Origin: Solidesulfovibrio carbinolicus
GTDB taxonomy: Bacteria; Desulfobacterota; Desulfovibrionia; Desulfovibrionales; Desulfovibrionaceae
DNA: 64,000 nucleotides
NCBI RefSeq assembly: GCF_004135975.1
Contig: NZ_CP026538.1
Span: 434,001-498,000 of the forward strand
Reading direction: 5' to 3'
The position numbers and the translations under genes are program-made. Each line of letters starts with the position of its first letter. Within the stretch, counting starts at the first letter, position 1. Below are positions 33,652 through 42,323 of this stretch, in pieces. The notes under the pieces were generated by a model that searched no databases, was not told where the DNA came from, and was given only the letters and a program-made list of their open reading frames with translations.

Positions 33652-34473
33652 TTAGGCGGGGGGGGCGTCGGCGGTCTTGGCCGGGGCGGCGGCCAGGCTC
33701 ACGATGTTGCCCAGGGTCACCTTGTCCTGGCCCACCACCAGGGCGGCGGCGTCGGCAGCGGAGCAGCGCACCACCGAAGCCTTGGCCACGGGCAGGCCCG
33801 ACTCGTCGTGAACATCCACGGCGCAGCCGGTGGCCAGGCCCTGCTCCGAGCCCAGGGCAAAGGAAATCAGCAGGCCGTCAGGCGTTTTCTTGGTCATGTA
33901 GACCACGGCCTTGCCCTGGCTGGTCCAGATGGCTTCCAGGCGGCGGGAGGCGAGGTAGACGCCGCAGCCGACCAGACAGGCGGCGGCCAGCAGGTAGCCG
34001 GCGGCGGCCATGGGGGACAGGCCGGCCAGACGCACGAAGTGGGACTGGGAGGCGGCCTTGAGGGCGGCTTCGTCGCTGAAGAGGTGGATGAAAAAGGGCT
34101 GGGGCGGCGAGGCGGCGTCGCCCCCGGGACCGCGCAGAACAACGGTGGCCATGCCCGGGGCCGCGTCCGGGGCGGCGGTCAGAGTCCCCTGCCACATGCG
34201 GTTGCCCATCCAGAAGCCCTGGGTCTGGGTGGTGATGGTCAGCGAAACGCCCGGGCGGTCGATGGACACGGCCATGTCGCCGGCGTCCTTGGCTTCCACG
34301 GGCAGCGGCCCGGAAAGGCTTTCCGTGCCGCCGGCCGGAACCGAAAAGGTGTTCGGGCCGGTGCGCACACTGGACACAAAGCTGTCGGCCAGGGCCACGG
34401 CGGCGGACAGGCACAGGCCGGCGGCCAGCCAGCCCAGCGCCGCACGCAGGCGCACAAGGCCGCGCTCGTTCAC
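33652..34473 (-). CDS. Membrane protein with large periplasmic domain, function unknown
   Basis: A 273-residue protein. An N-terminal helix (about 10-29) is followed by a beta-rich periplasmic domain (about 30-150; repeated G-x-S/T-x-x-V strands), a second helix (about 157-176) and a cytoplasmic C-terminal domain (about 180-262). The small cytoplasmic domain has VYMTKKTPDGLLISFALGSEQG and V-G-Q-D-K-V-T-L-G. No known family is recognised. It is the last gene of the six-gene minus-strand operon, and its start overlaps the stop of the preceding gene by 4 bp, which implies translational coupling. Confidence 0.6.
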   Translation of the reverse strand: MNERGLVRLRAALGWLAAGLCLSAAVALADSFVSSVRTGPNTFSVPAGGTESLSGPLPVEAKDAGDMAVSIDRPGVSLTITTQTQGFWMGNRMWQGTLTAAPDAAPGMATVVLRGPGGDAASPPQPFFIHLFSDEAALKAASQSHFVRLAGLSPMAAAGYLLAAACLVGCGVYLASRRLEAIWTSQGKAVVYMTKKTPDGLLISFALGSEQGLATGCAVDVHDESGLPVAKASVVRCSAADAAALVVGQDKVTLGNIVSLAAAPAKTADAPPA

Positions 34474-34727
34474 GCCTGGACTCCGGCGTCAGGGACGGGG
34501 CGGTCGCGGTAGCGACGGATGGCGTAGATGCCAAGGGCCAGGGTCGGGAGAAACATGGAGAAAAACGCCTTCATGAACACCGGCGTGAATTCGTCCGGTT
34601 GCTTGGAGGCAAGGTAAACGGAAAGGGTGACTTCGGCAAGTATGGCCACATCCATGAGGATGACGGCGGCGCGCTGGCGGCTGTTGAGTTCCGGGGCGCG
34701 GCTTTCGTCGTCGTTGCGGAAGAACAT
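34470..34727 (-). CDS. Small two-helix membrane protein
   Basis: An 85-residue protein. A polar start (FFRNDDESRAPELNSRQR) is followed by two hydrophobic helices (about 22-41 and 48-70) and a basic tail (RRYRDRPVPD). No domain is recognised. GGAGCC precedes the ATG. It overlaps the next gene by 4 bp and belongs to the sigma-54-dependent operon starting at 37271. It may form a membrane complex with the 273-residue protein. Function unknown. Confidence 0.62.
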   Translation of the reverse strand: MFFRNDDESRAPELNSRQRAAVILMDVAILAEVTLSVYLASKQPDEFTPVFMKAFFSMFLPTLALGIYAIRRYRDRPVPDAGVQA

Positions 34728-34807
34728 GGCGGCTCCTTTGAAGGGCCTCCCCGGCCCGGGGAGGGCCGGGCCGGGGAGGCGTGGGCGGGGTGTGGGGTTA
34801 CGCTGCG

Positions 34808-35416
34808 TTACTTCTTGAAGATGTTGGTCTTGGTGACGTTCATCAGACGCAGGGCCTTGCCGTCTTCCTTGTAGTAGACCCGCACTTCGTCGCCGGAATC
34901 CCAGGCGGCGGCGGGCAGGGACTCGTACTGTTCGGGCACGAGGAAGGTGACGAGCAGCTTCTGGCGGCCGGAGTAGATGGACACGGTCTTCTTGTCCTTG
35001 TCCAGGGCCGGGAACTGCTTGGCCTTGCCGGTGGCGGCGTCGTACACCAGCGGATGGCTGCCGTCGATGCCTTCCTGCTTGTCCACGATCTGGATGGGGA
35101 TGGTCTCGAAGTTCTGCTTCTTGGGATCGTACAGCACGACCTGGGCCTTTTCGGTGTCCAGCTTCATGCGCAGGCCGGCCTTGGGGATCTCGCCCATTTC
35201 CGCCGGATCGGTGGGGAAGGCGTAGGTCAGGGCCGGCAGATAGGTGTAATCGGGCTTTTGCCAGTCATTAGCCTTGTCGCGGATGAAGGTGACGGTCTTT
35301 TTGTCCTTGTCCACGGCCACGGTGCGGCCCTGGTCAACCTTGCCGTAATCCACGCAGCCGGCCAGGAAGACGACGGGCAGGGCGGCCAGCAGCATATTCT
35401 TGAGCATGTTTCGCAT
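34808..35416 (-). CDS. DUF4881-type lipoprotein
   Basis: A 202-residue lipoprotein. The signal ends in the lipobox VFLAGC (Cys21). The mature domain has repeated short strands with Asp/Lys turns (VAVDKDKKTVTFIRDKANDW, FPALDKDKKTVSIYSG) and VLYDPKKQNFETIPIQIVDK, consistent with a beta-sandwich of the DUF4881 family seen in Desulfovibrio. It is predicted to sit in the periplasm anchored to a membrane. It is co-transcribed with a TSUP permease and stress protein genes under sigma-54. Its biochemical role is unknown. Confidence 0.72.
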   Translation of the reverse strand: MRNMLKNMLLAALPVVFLAGCVDYGKVDQGRTVAVDKDKKTVTFIRDKANDWQKPDYTYLPALTYAFPTDPAEMGEIPKAGLRMKLDTEKAQVVLYDPKKQNFETIPIQIVDKQEGIDGSHPLVYDAATGKAKQFPALDKDKKTVSIYSGRQKLLVTFLVPEQYESLPAAAWDSGDEVRVYYKEDGKALRLMNVTKTNIFKK

Positions 35417-35448
35417 GGCGTTCTCCTTTCCTTTGGCGGTTGCGCGGT

Positions 35449-36504
35449 CTAGGCCTTGGCCTTCTTCATGGCGATTTCGTTCTTGGCTCCCTGGATCATC
35501 TTGATGGTAATGTAGAGGGCCAGCGCCGAGACCAAGCCAAGGATCATGTAGGTGGCGATGATGTCGCAGATCTGGCTAATGGAGGGCACGTACACGGGGA
35601 GAAGCTTCAAGAAGACCGAGATGGCGCAGCCGATGACGGCCAGGCCGAAGGCGATGCGGATGCCGTAGCCCTTGATGTACTTGGTGGCCACCGCGCCGAC
35701 CTGGGCGCCCATGGCCGCGCCGACGAGCATGATGATGGCGGCCACGAGTTCGGTGCGGCCCTTGTAGGTGTAGGAGGCGGCGCCGTAGAGGCCGGAGATG
35801 GCGACTTCGAAGAGGTCGGTGCCGACGGCCACGTGGGTCGGGCAGCCAACGAGGTAGATCAGGGCGGGCATGCGGATAAGCCCGCCGCCGATGCCCAGGA
35901 TGCCGGCCAGCCAGCCGGTGAAGAAGCTGACGGCGATGGGCAGCCAGGCGGAGCAGTAGATGCCGGCCACGTCGAGGTGGACCATGGGGGGAATCTTGAT
36001 CTTGTGCAGGGTCTTGTGCCACTCAAGGCCCGTGGCGTTCTTGTCCACTTCCTGGCCGGCGGCGATGGCGGCCTTGTCCTTGGCCTTGCGGCGGGCGATG
36101 TCGGTGAAGACCATCCAGGTGATGAAGCCCAGCAGGCCGAGGTAGATCCAGCGCACGACCATGTCGACCTTGCCGATGCGCTCCAGCCACATGATCATTT
36201 GCGCGCCGACTTCGAAGCCGACCACGGTGCCGACCAGCATGATGATGCCGAGCTTATAATCGACGTTGCCGAACTTGCCGTGGCGCATGGTGGAAATGAG
36301 CGATTTGCCGGCCATGTGGGCAATGTCGGTGCCGATGGCAAACGCCATGGGGAAGCCGAGGATGTTGAGCCCCGGGGTGACCATCCAGGCGCCGCCCATG
36401 CCGAAGAAGCCGCCGATGACGCCGACGCCGATGCCGAGGATGATAAGGCCGGGCCAGAAGATTTTCACGCCCGCGATGGGCATCAGGATATAAAGCCATT
36501 CCAT
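35449..36504 (-). CDS. TSUP (TauE/SafE) family anion transporter
   Basis: A 351-residue membrane protein with about eight helices. It shows the duplicated TSUP signature: VGVIGGFFGMGGAWMVTPGLNILG near the N-terminus and WLAGILGIGGGLIRMPALIYLVG in the second half, each with the G-x-G-G-G core. TSUP proteins move sulfite, sulfoacetate, thiosulfate or similar organosulfur anions across the inner membrane. A roughly 40-residue hydrophilic loop lies between the halves. It is in the stress/sigma-54 operon with a DVU0150-like protein and a Usp. Sulfite or thiosulfate export is a reasonable inference in a sulfate reducer. Confidence 0.88.
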   Translation of the reverse strand: MEWLYILMPIAGVKIFWPGLIILGIGVGVIGGFFGMGGAWMVTPGLNILGFPMAFAIGTDIAHMAGKSLISTMRHGKFGNVDYKLGIIMLVGTVVGFEVGAQMIMWLERIGKVDMVVRWIYLGLLGFITWMVFTDIARRKAKDKAAIAAGQEVDKNATGLEWHKTLHKIKIPPMVHLDVAGIYCSAWLPIAVSFFTGWLAGILGIGGGLIRMPALIYLVGCPTHVAVGTDLFEVAISGLYGAASYTYKGRTELVAAIIMLVGAAMGAQVGAVATKYIKGYGIRIAFGLAVIGCAISVFLKLLPVYVPSISQICDIIATYMILGLVSALALYITIKMIQGAKNEIAMKKAKA

Positions 36505-36537
36505 GGTGTTCTCCTTCTGTCTGTCAGGCGTTTCGGT

Positions 36538-36834
36538 TTAGTGTTCGGCCAGGTCGCGGGACTTCAGGTCGATCCCGATGAAGTGCATGATGATGTCGGC
36601 CAACACGCCGAAGATCACGCCGATGACCGGAATGAGAATGACGGTCAGGATGGTGAAGTAGAGGTGGGACTCGTTGTAGAGATTGGCCCACCAGGCCATG
36701 ATGCCGGTCAGCTTGCGGGTGTCGGCCACCATGACGATGGGCGCGCCGCCGCTGCCGGCGGCAAAGGCCATGGTCGGAGCCAGAAGCAGGCCGGTGACGA
36801 ACATTGCCAGTAAAGCCTTGCCTTTCGTGAACAT
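36538..36834 (-). CDS. Small DVU0150-like membrane protein
   Basis: A 98-residue protein (ATG at 36834 after TTGGAGGGG; longer upstream codons unlikely). A signal-like helix (about 6-24) is followed by a periplasmic segment (GGAPIVMVADTRKLTGIMAWWANLYN) and a second helix (about 58-80) ending with a short tail. It resembles the DVU0150-type small proteins found beside TSUP permeases in Desulfovibrio. It is probably an accessory subunit of the permease encoded 33 bp downstream. Confidence 0.72.
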   Translation of the reverse strand: MFTKGKALLAMFVTGLLLAPTMAFAAGSGGAPIVMVADTRKLTGIMAWWANLYNESHLYFTILTVILIPVIGVIFGVLADIIMHFIGIDLKSRDLAEH

Positions 36835-36854
36835 GCTGTTTCCCCTCCAAAAAG

Positions 36855-37271
36855 TTAGCGGACGATGAGTACCGAACACGGCGCGTGGCGCACGACCTTG
36901 GTGGCGACCGAACCGATCAGGTAATGCGACAAGCCCTTTCTTCCCTGGTGGCCCATGATGATCATGTCGATGCCCTTGTTCTTGGCATGGGCGATGATGA
37001 GATCGGCCGGCGAGACGCCCTGTTCCACGATGACCTCTGCATCAACGCCAGCGTCCTTGGCGACCTTGCCGTAATCCTGGGCAGCGGCCTTGGTGGTGGC
37101 GAACACTTTGTCGGTGATGGAGTTGACGTCGAGGTAATCGCCGAGGTCCATGAAATCTTCGGCCACGGTCATGATGGACAGCGTGGCTCCTTCAAGCTTG
37201 GCCAGGGCTATGGCTTTTTCCAGGACGGTCACTGCGTAGGGGGACTGATCGAGAGCGACGAGCATTTTCAT
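36855..37271 (-). CDS. Universal stress protein (UspA family)
   Basis: A 138-residue single Usp domain. It begins KMLVALDQSPYAVTVLEKA, and its ATP-binding motif G-x2-G-x9-G-S is visible as MGHQGRKGLSHYLIGSVATKVVRHAPCSVLIVR, so it is the nucleotide-binding subclass. It is the first gene of the minus-strand operon. Its start lies about 50 bp downstream of a strong sigma-54 promoter (37331-37346). It is a cytosolic protein that likely tunes the stress response or the co-encoded permease. Confidence 0.92.
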   Translation of the reverse strand: MKMLVALDQSPYAVTVLEKAIALAKLEGATLSIMTVAEDFMDLGDYLDVNSITDKVFATTKAAAQDYGKVAKDAGVDAEVIVEQGVSPADLIIAHAKNKGIDMIIMGHQGRKGLSHYLIGSVATKVVRHAPCSVLIVR

Positions 37272-37330
37272 GGGAACACCTCCTTGCCTGTTTAGGGCGA
37301 CCTTGGCCGCGTTGTTTTCGCGCTGGTTAA

Positions 37331-37346
37331 AGCAAGGGGTGTGCCG
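37331..37346 (-). promoter_or_regulatory. Sigma-54 (-24/-12) promoter of the usp-TSUP operon
   Basis: On the minus strand CGGCACACCCCTTGCT matches the RpoN consensus YTGGCACG-N4-TTGCW in its GGCAC and TTGCT elements, with correct spacing. It lies about 60 bp upstream of the usp start, and the divergent gene encodes a sigma-54 activator. Confidence 0.78.
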
Positions 37347-37390
37347 GCGTGTTTATCTAGACGAAATTTATAGATAAAAGTTTTTCGTGA

Positions 37391-37421
37391 AAAAAAGCGC
37401 TTGACGAGTCTGCGCTTTTTT
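37391..37421. promoter_or_regulatory. 10-bp inverted repeat upstream of the sigma-54 promoter
   Basis: AAAAAAGCGC and GCGCTTTTTT are separated by 11 bp, about 45 bp upstream of the -24 box of the minus-strand operon and 72 bp upstream of the activator gene. A TTGACG hexamer lies in the spacer. It could be the upstream activator site bound by the divergent regulator, with possible autoregulation. A terminator-like role is less likely here. Confidence 0.45.
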
Positions 37422-37492
37422 TGCGTATTCATAGCGCAAGAAATTGCTGATCGCGCAAAACGCGCAACGTCTCCGGTTGGTCAGGAGGTCTC

Positions 37493-39985
37493 ATGCTGAG
37501 CCTGTTTCGCCGCCCTAGCGGCGCCGGTCCCTCGGAGGCCTACCTCAAAGGTCTGTCCGACTGGAGCATCCGCAAGAAACTGCTGGTCTTCCTCATCCCC
37601 CCCGTGGTGGTGGTCCTGGCCGCCACGGGGCTGGTGCTCAACGTCTTTTCCAACCGCTATATCGACATGGCCCTGGGCCGCACGACCCTGACCATGACCC
37701 TGGCCCAGGCCCACGAAATCGAGACCCTGCTGGAGGGGTGCCGAGAAGACATCGTGGCCTTGAGCTATCGTGCCATGACCCGGGAACGGCTGCGCCACTT
37801 CATGGAAGCCTCGGCCGCCGCCCGGGGCCAGCTCTATGCCGAGGCCGCTTATGTCGGCGACGGGCCGGACAACCAGTATGTGTTTATTAAAAGCGGGGAA
37901 CGGGTGGAGGAGGTTCCCCCCGAGGTGATTCAGCAGGCCAAGAACAGCCCGCTGGTGGTTTCGCGCAAGGCCATCGATCTCAAGCGCGGCCAGGTGTCCT
38001 TGTCGGAATTGGTGGAGGTCTATTATCCGCCCACGGGTTTTGGCAGCAAACCCCGCCAGCGCGATCTGGCCTTGCTGCGGCTGACCTCGCCGGTGGTCGA
38101 AGAGACTGGACGGGTCGTCGGCTTCCTGGTCTTGTCCATTGACGTCAGGCAGTTACGCAACATCCTCTCCCTGTACAACTCGCCGCGCTCGCCCCTGGCG
38201 GGATTTAACCGCACGGCCGAGAATCGACTGAGTTTTTTTTGCGACGAACGGGGGTGGATCCTTTTCCAGTCCGATACCATCGACGACCCGGTGCGGGAGC
38301 TGTCCGTGGAGACGGTCAAGGCCGGGTTGTCCGGCGATCACGGCAAACCCGGCTACGACGGCGCGTTTCGTCCCGGCCCTCGCCACGAAACCTTCTGGCG
38401 TATGGTGACGGCCGTGCAGCAGGGCCACTCGGGACTCGAACGCGGCGAGGCCGATTTCGGATCATCCAAGATCGCCAGCAGCGACGACTTCATCGGCTAC
38501 GCCCCAGTGCGTTTCCGGGGGCTGGGCGGGGAAGACGCCGAGATCGTGGGCGGCCTTGTCTACATCGACCGCAGTCTGCTCCCCCAGGCGGCCGAGTTCG
38601 GTCAGTTCAACATCCTTTTCGTCACCACCCTGGGCGCGGTCCTGGCCATGGCCGGCGGCATCATCATCCTGGCCCGGGTCATCACCAAGCCCATCCTGCG
38701 TCTGGCTGACGAAGTCCGGTCCATGCGCCTGGAAGGCCGGCTCCACGAGATCGACCTGCCTGACAGCGACCTGGACACGGCCACCCTCAAGCGCGCCATC
38801 AATCGTCTGGTGGCCGCCTTGCTGTCCAAGGAGATGGAAATCAAGGTGCGCGATGAGCGATTGCGCTCGGTGCGCGATCGGGAACGCGTCCAGCTGGTCG
38901 CGCCAGCATCGCGCCAGGTTTCGCGGGATGTCGCACTGGAAGATCTGGTCGGACACAGCCCGGCCATGGAGAACTTGCTCTCCCGCATACAAAAAATTGC
39001 CGTAACCGATGCCGACGTGCTCATTATCGGCGAAACCGGCACCGGCAAGGAGCTGACCGCCGAGGCCATCCACCGCCTGAGCCGCCGCAAGGACATGCCC
39101 TTTATCTCCATCAACTGCGGCGCGCTGGATGAAAACCTGCTCATGGACGCCCTGTTCGGGCATGTCAAAGGGGCCTTCTCCGAGGCCAAGAGCGACCGCA
39201 AGGGCGCGTTTCTGGCTGCCGACGGCGGTACCTTGCTCCTCGATGAGATCGGCAACGCCTCGCCCCGCGTCCAGCAGGCCCTGCTTCGCGCCTTGTCGGT
39301 GCGGCGCATCAGCCCCCTTGGCAGTGACGAGGAACAGGCTTTCGACGCCCGGGTCATCGCCGCCACCAATGTCAATCTCAAGGATCTGGTGGCCTCGGGC
39401 GAATTCCGTGAAGATCTATTCTACAGACTTCAAGTGCTGGCTGTGAACACGCCGGCCTTGCGCGACCGTCAGGATGACATCCCGGTTCTGGCCGGCTACT
39501 TCCTGAAGCTCGCCAGCCGGCGCATGGGCAAGGGCGAGCTGTCGCTGTCGCGCGGGGCCCTGGATAAACTCCTGCACCATGCCTGGCCGGGCAATGTCCG
39601 GGAACTCAAGAACTGCATCATCCGGGCGGCGGCTCTGGCCGAGCGGGAACTCATCCTGGCCGAGGACATCCATTTCGAGGACGCCATGCCCGGCGAACTC
39701 CCGGCTCAGGGGGCATTGGCGCCCCAGGCCGAAACGTCCCAGGAACCCCACATTCTTGATGCCCCCCTGTCCCAACGCCAGCGCAAGGCCCTGCGCGAAC
39801 TTCTTGAGCGGCCGAATTTCTCGCGCAAGGACTACCAGGACGCTGGCGGCAGCGACGTGCCCCAACGCACCGCCCAGCACGATCTCCAGGATCTTGTTTC
39901 CCGAGGCATTGTGGTCAAGGAAGGCAAAGGCCCGTCCACCCGCTACCGCCTTGTCGGCCATCGCGAGTCGGTTTTCCAGGCCTAG
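37493..39985 (+). CDS. Membrane-bound sigma-54-dependent activator with periplasmic sensor
   Basis: An 830-residue one-component regulator. TM1 (about 30-50), a large periplasmic Cache-like sensor (about 51-365), TM2 (about 372-394) and a HAMP-like linker precede the AAA+ domain (about 465-700). Walker A is GETGTGKE (513-520). The sigma-54 contact loop, normally GAFTGA, reads GAFSEA (560-565). DGGTLLLDEIGNASPRVQ is the Walker B region. The C-terminal region (about 755-822) resembles a winged helix rather than a Fis-type HTH. It probably senses an extracytoplasmic signal and drives the divergent usp-TSUP operon through the -24/-12 promoter. Its ATG at 37493 follows CAGGAGG. Confidence 0.9.
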   Translation: MLSLFRRPSGAGPSEAYLKGLSDWSIRKKLLVFLIPPVVVVLAATGLVLNVFSNRYIDMALGRTTLTMTLAQAHEIETLLEGCREDIVALSYRAMTRERLRHFMEASAAARGQLYAEAAYVGDGPDNQYVFIKSGERVEEVPPEVIQQAKNSPLVVSRKAIDLKRGQVSLSELVEVYYPPTGFGSKPRQRDLALLRLTSPVVEETGRVVGFLVLSIDVRQLRNILSLYNSPRSPLAGFNRTAENRLSFFCDERGWILFQSDTIDDPVRELSVETVKAGLSGDHGKPGYDGAFRPGPRHETFWRMVTAVQQGHSGLERGEADFGSSKIASSDDFIGYAPVRFRGLGGEDAEIVGGLVYIDRSLLPQAAEFGQFNILFVTTLGAVLAMAGGIIILARVITKPILRLADEVRSMRLEGRLHEIDLPDSDLDTATLKRAINRLVAALLSKEMEIKVRDERLRSVRDRERVQLVAPASRQVSRDVALEDLVGHSPAMENLLSRIQKIAVTDADVLIIGETGTGKELTAEAIHRLSRRKDMPFISINCGALDENLLMDALFGHVKGAFSEAKSDRKGAFLAADGGTLLLDEIGNASPRVQQALLRALSVRRISPLGSDEEQAFDARVIAATNVNLKDLVASGEFREDLFYRLQVLAVNTPALRDRQDDIPVLAGYFLKLASRRMGKGELSLSRGALDKLLHHAWPGNVRELKNCIIRAAALAERELILAEDIHFEDAMPGELPAQGALAPQAETSQEPHILDAPLSQRQRKALRELLERPNFSRKDYQDAGGSDVPQRTAQHDLQDLVSRGIVVKEGKGPSTRYRLVGHRESVFQA

Positions 39986-40060
39986 CCCTCGGAGTGCACC
40001 GTCAGAACACGGATAGCGAACCTTCAATGGTCGGTGAGCGCGAAGAAAGGCGAGGCGTCG

Positions 40061-40387
40061 TTAGCCGAGAAAAAAGCGCGCCGCCGCCACGATGCCCATG
40101 CCCAGGGCCACTGGGCCAAAAAATCCCCGCGTGCGCAAGGCCAGGGCAAACGCCGCCAGCCCTGCCCACAAGACGACGTTGCCAAGGCCTATGTCGAACC
40201 GGCCGTCCGGGCGCAGCAAGGCCGGCGCGACCAGGGCGGCCAGCACCGCCGCCGGCACATGGGCCAGAAGCCGGATCGCCCAGGGAGCCAGCGTCCGGCC
40301 GGCCAAGGCCAGCAGCGGGGCGCTTCGGGTGAGGTAGGTCACCCCGGCCATGGCCACGATGGTCAGGCAGGCTTTCGCGTCATCCAT
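40061..40387 (-). CDS. azlD: AzlD-type branched-chain amino acid export subunit
   Basis: A 108-residue membrane protein with four hydrophobic helices and the conserved early segment TYLTRSAPLLAL. The AzlD/YgaH family forms a two-subunit exporter with AzlC for branched-chain amino acids. The ATG at 40387 (MDDAKAC) lies 25 bp inside the end of azlC, an overlap typical of coupled subunits. It converges on the sigma-54 activator gene. The substrate may differ from valine or leucine. Confidence 0.87.
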   Translation of the reverse strand: MDDAKACLTIVAMAGVTYLTRSAPLLALAGRTLAPWAIRLLAHVPAAVLAALVAPALLRPDGRFDIGLGNVVLWAGLAAFALALRTRGFFGPVALGMGIVAAARFFLG

Positions 40388-41079
40388 TGTTCCACTCCAT
40401 AGCCGCAAGCCGCGCCGGCAAGCCCGGCCGCCAGCGCCCCGTAACCGGTGATGCCCAGGGCGGCCGCGCCAAGGGACAGTCCGGCTCCGGCCACGGCCGC
40501 CGCCACCTGGGACGGGCCGGCCAACTGGCCGGCCAGCAAGGCCAGAAACATGCCCGGCAAGGCGAAATCCAGGGCAAAGGCCCGGCCGTCGCCCATGACG
40601 TCGCCGACAAGCAGGCCAAGGGCCGTGCCGCCGACCCAGGAGGCCTGGGCCAGGACGTTGATGGTCAGGGTGAGTCCCTTGTCCCGGTCACCGCGCCCGA
40701 AACGGGCGGCGTGGAGGGCAAAGCTCTCGTCGGTGAGTTCAAAGGCAAAGGCGGCCAGCTCCCGCTTGCGCCAGCCGCCAAGCAACGGCGACATGGCGGC
40801 GGCAAACAGCACGTGGCGCAAATTGACGGCAAAGGTCGTGGCCACGATGGAGGCCAACGCCGCGCCGGACGCAAAAAGTCCCACGGCCACGAGCTGGGCC
40901 GAGCCGGCATAGACCAGCACGGACATGAGCAGGACGTTTACCGCCGACAACCCCGCCCTGCCGGCCAGCACGCCGTAGGCCATGCCCACGGGCACGTAGC
41001 CAATGGCGATGGGCAAGGTCAGGGATACGGCGGTCTTGAAAACGCTCTGGCCGGGGATGTGCGGTGGCTGGTGTTGCAT
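40363..41079 (-). CDS. azlC: AzlC-type amino acid exporter large subunit
   Basis: A 238-residue inner-membrane protein with about six helices. AzlC family marks are GYVPVGMAYGVLAG at the start and LTDESFALHAAR, followed by NVLAQASWVGGTALG. With AzlD it exports branched-chain or related amino acids. The ATG at 41079 is chosen because the terminator of the upstream rex gene (41108-41137) lies before it, so the longer frame beginning with TTG cannot be right. It has no strong Shine-Dalgarno. Confidence 0.87.
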   Translation of the reverse strand: MQHQPPHIPGQSVFKTAVSLTLPIAIGYVPVGMAYGVLAGRAGLSAVNVLLMSVLVYAGSAQLVAVGLFASGAALASIVATTFAVNLRHVLFAAAMSPLLGGWRKRELAAFAFELTDESFALHAARFGRGDRDKGLTLTINVLAQASWVGGTALGLLVGDVMGDGRAFALDFALPGMFLALLAGQLAGPSQVAAAVAGAGLSLGAAALGITGYGALAAGLAGAACGYGVEQWMTRKPA

Positions 41080-41107
41080 GGTATTGGGCTGGGATTGGAG
41101 CCTTTGG

Positions 41108-41137
41108 CAAAAAAGAAACCCGGCCGAAGCCGGGAAT
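41108..41137 (-). terminator. Rho-independent terminator of rex
   Basis: On the minus strand CCCGGC-TTCG-GCCGGG is followed by TTTCTTTTTT. It lies about 30 bp past the rex stop codon. Confidence 0.9.
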
Positions 41138-41169
41138 TTCAAGCCGCCTGAGCCACGGGAGCGCGGCGG

Positions 41170-41838
41170 CTAGTCGTCTTCGTCGCCGTCGCCGCCCATG
41201 CGGTCCTGATGGCGGTCGAGGGTGATGGAAAAGGCCACGGAATAGAAATGGTGGAAGAAATCGACGTATTCCACGTACACGTCGGGCGGCACGGTGAGCA
41301 TGGCCGGGGAGTAGTTGATGATGCCCTTGACGCCGGCTTCGATGAGGAAATTCGTGGCGCGCTGGGCTCGGTTGACCGGGGTGGTGATAAGCCCGATCTC
41401 AATGCCCAGTTCCTTGACCGCATCCTTGAGGCGGCGGGTGCAGACCACTTCCAGGCCGGAGATTTCCTCGCCGATCTTGAAGGGGTCGCAATCGAAAGCC
41501 CCGACGATGTCGAAACCGCGAAATTTGAAGTCCTGATGGCGCAGCAGCGCCTTGCCCAGATTGCCGACGCCGACCAGGGCGCACTTCCAAACGCGATCAA
41601 CGCCCAGGGAGTGCTTGATGGAGTAGATGAGATCCTGGACGTGGTAACCGACGCCGCGGACGCCGAATTCGCCGAAGTAGGCGAGGTCTTTGCGGATCTG
41701 GGACGGATTGACGGAGCAGGTGCGGGCGAGAAGCTCGGAGGAGACGACTTGCGAGCCTTCGCGCTTGAGGGTCTCGAGCACTTGCACGTACATGGCCAGC
41801 CGTTTGATCGTGGCCTTGGGGATGTGTTCGCTTTTCAA
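41170..41838 (-). CDS. rex: Redox-sensing transcriptional repressor Rex
   Basis: A 222-residue repressor (start most likely the TTG at 41838, giving the usual LKSEHIPKATIKRLAMY opening). The N-terminal winged helix (about 1-75) includes ELLARTCSVNPSQIRKDLAYFGEFG. The C-terminal Rossmann domain includes CALVGVGNLGKALLRH (NAD(H) site) and the ARRLKDAVKELGIEIGLITTPV region. Rex represses its targets when NADH/NAD+ is low and releases DNA when NADH binds. It lies directly downstream of the F0 operon, beyond that operon's terminator. A Rex-operator-like site is present at the atp promoter (43809-43826). Confidence 0.92.
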   Translation of the reverse strand: MKSEHIPKATIKRLAMYVQVLETLKREGSQVVSSELLARTCSVNPSQIRKDLAYFGEFGVRGVGYHVQDLIYSIKHSLGVDRVWKCALVGVGNLGKALLRHQDFKFRGFDIVGAFDCDPFKIGEEISGLEVVCTRRLKDAVKELGIEIGLITTPVNRAQRATNFLIEAGVKGIINYSPAMLTVPPDVYVEYVDFFHHFYSVAFSITLDRHQDRMGGDGDEDD

Positions 41839-41870
41839 GGCGTCACTCGTTTGCGCGTGCAGGTTGCTGG

Positions 41871-41907
41871 GAAAAAAAAAGGAGGCCGGGGCTCCCGGCC
41901 TCCTTTC
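41871..41907 (-). terminator. Rho-independent terminator of the F0 ATP-synthase operon
   Basis: On the minus strand AAAGGAGGCCGGG and CCCGGCCTCCTTT form a 13-bp stem with a short AGC loop, followed by about nine T. It lies about 14 bp after the atpE stop. Confidence 0.95.
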
Positions 41908-41920
41908 GGTCAAACCGTCA

Positions 41921-42301
<381 letters not shown>

Positions 42302-42323
42302 CTAAGGACCATTTCCCCCAATC

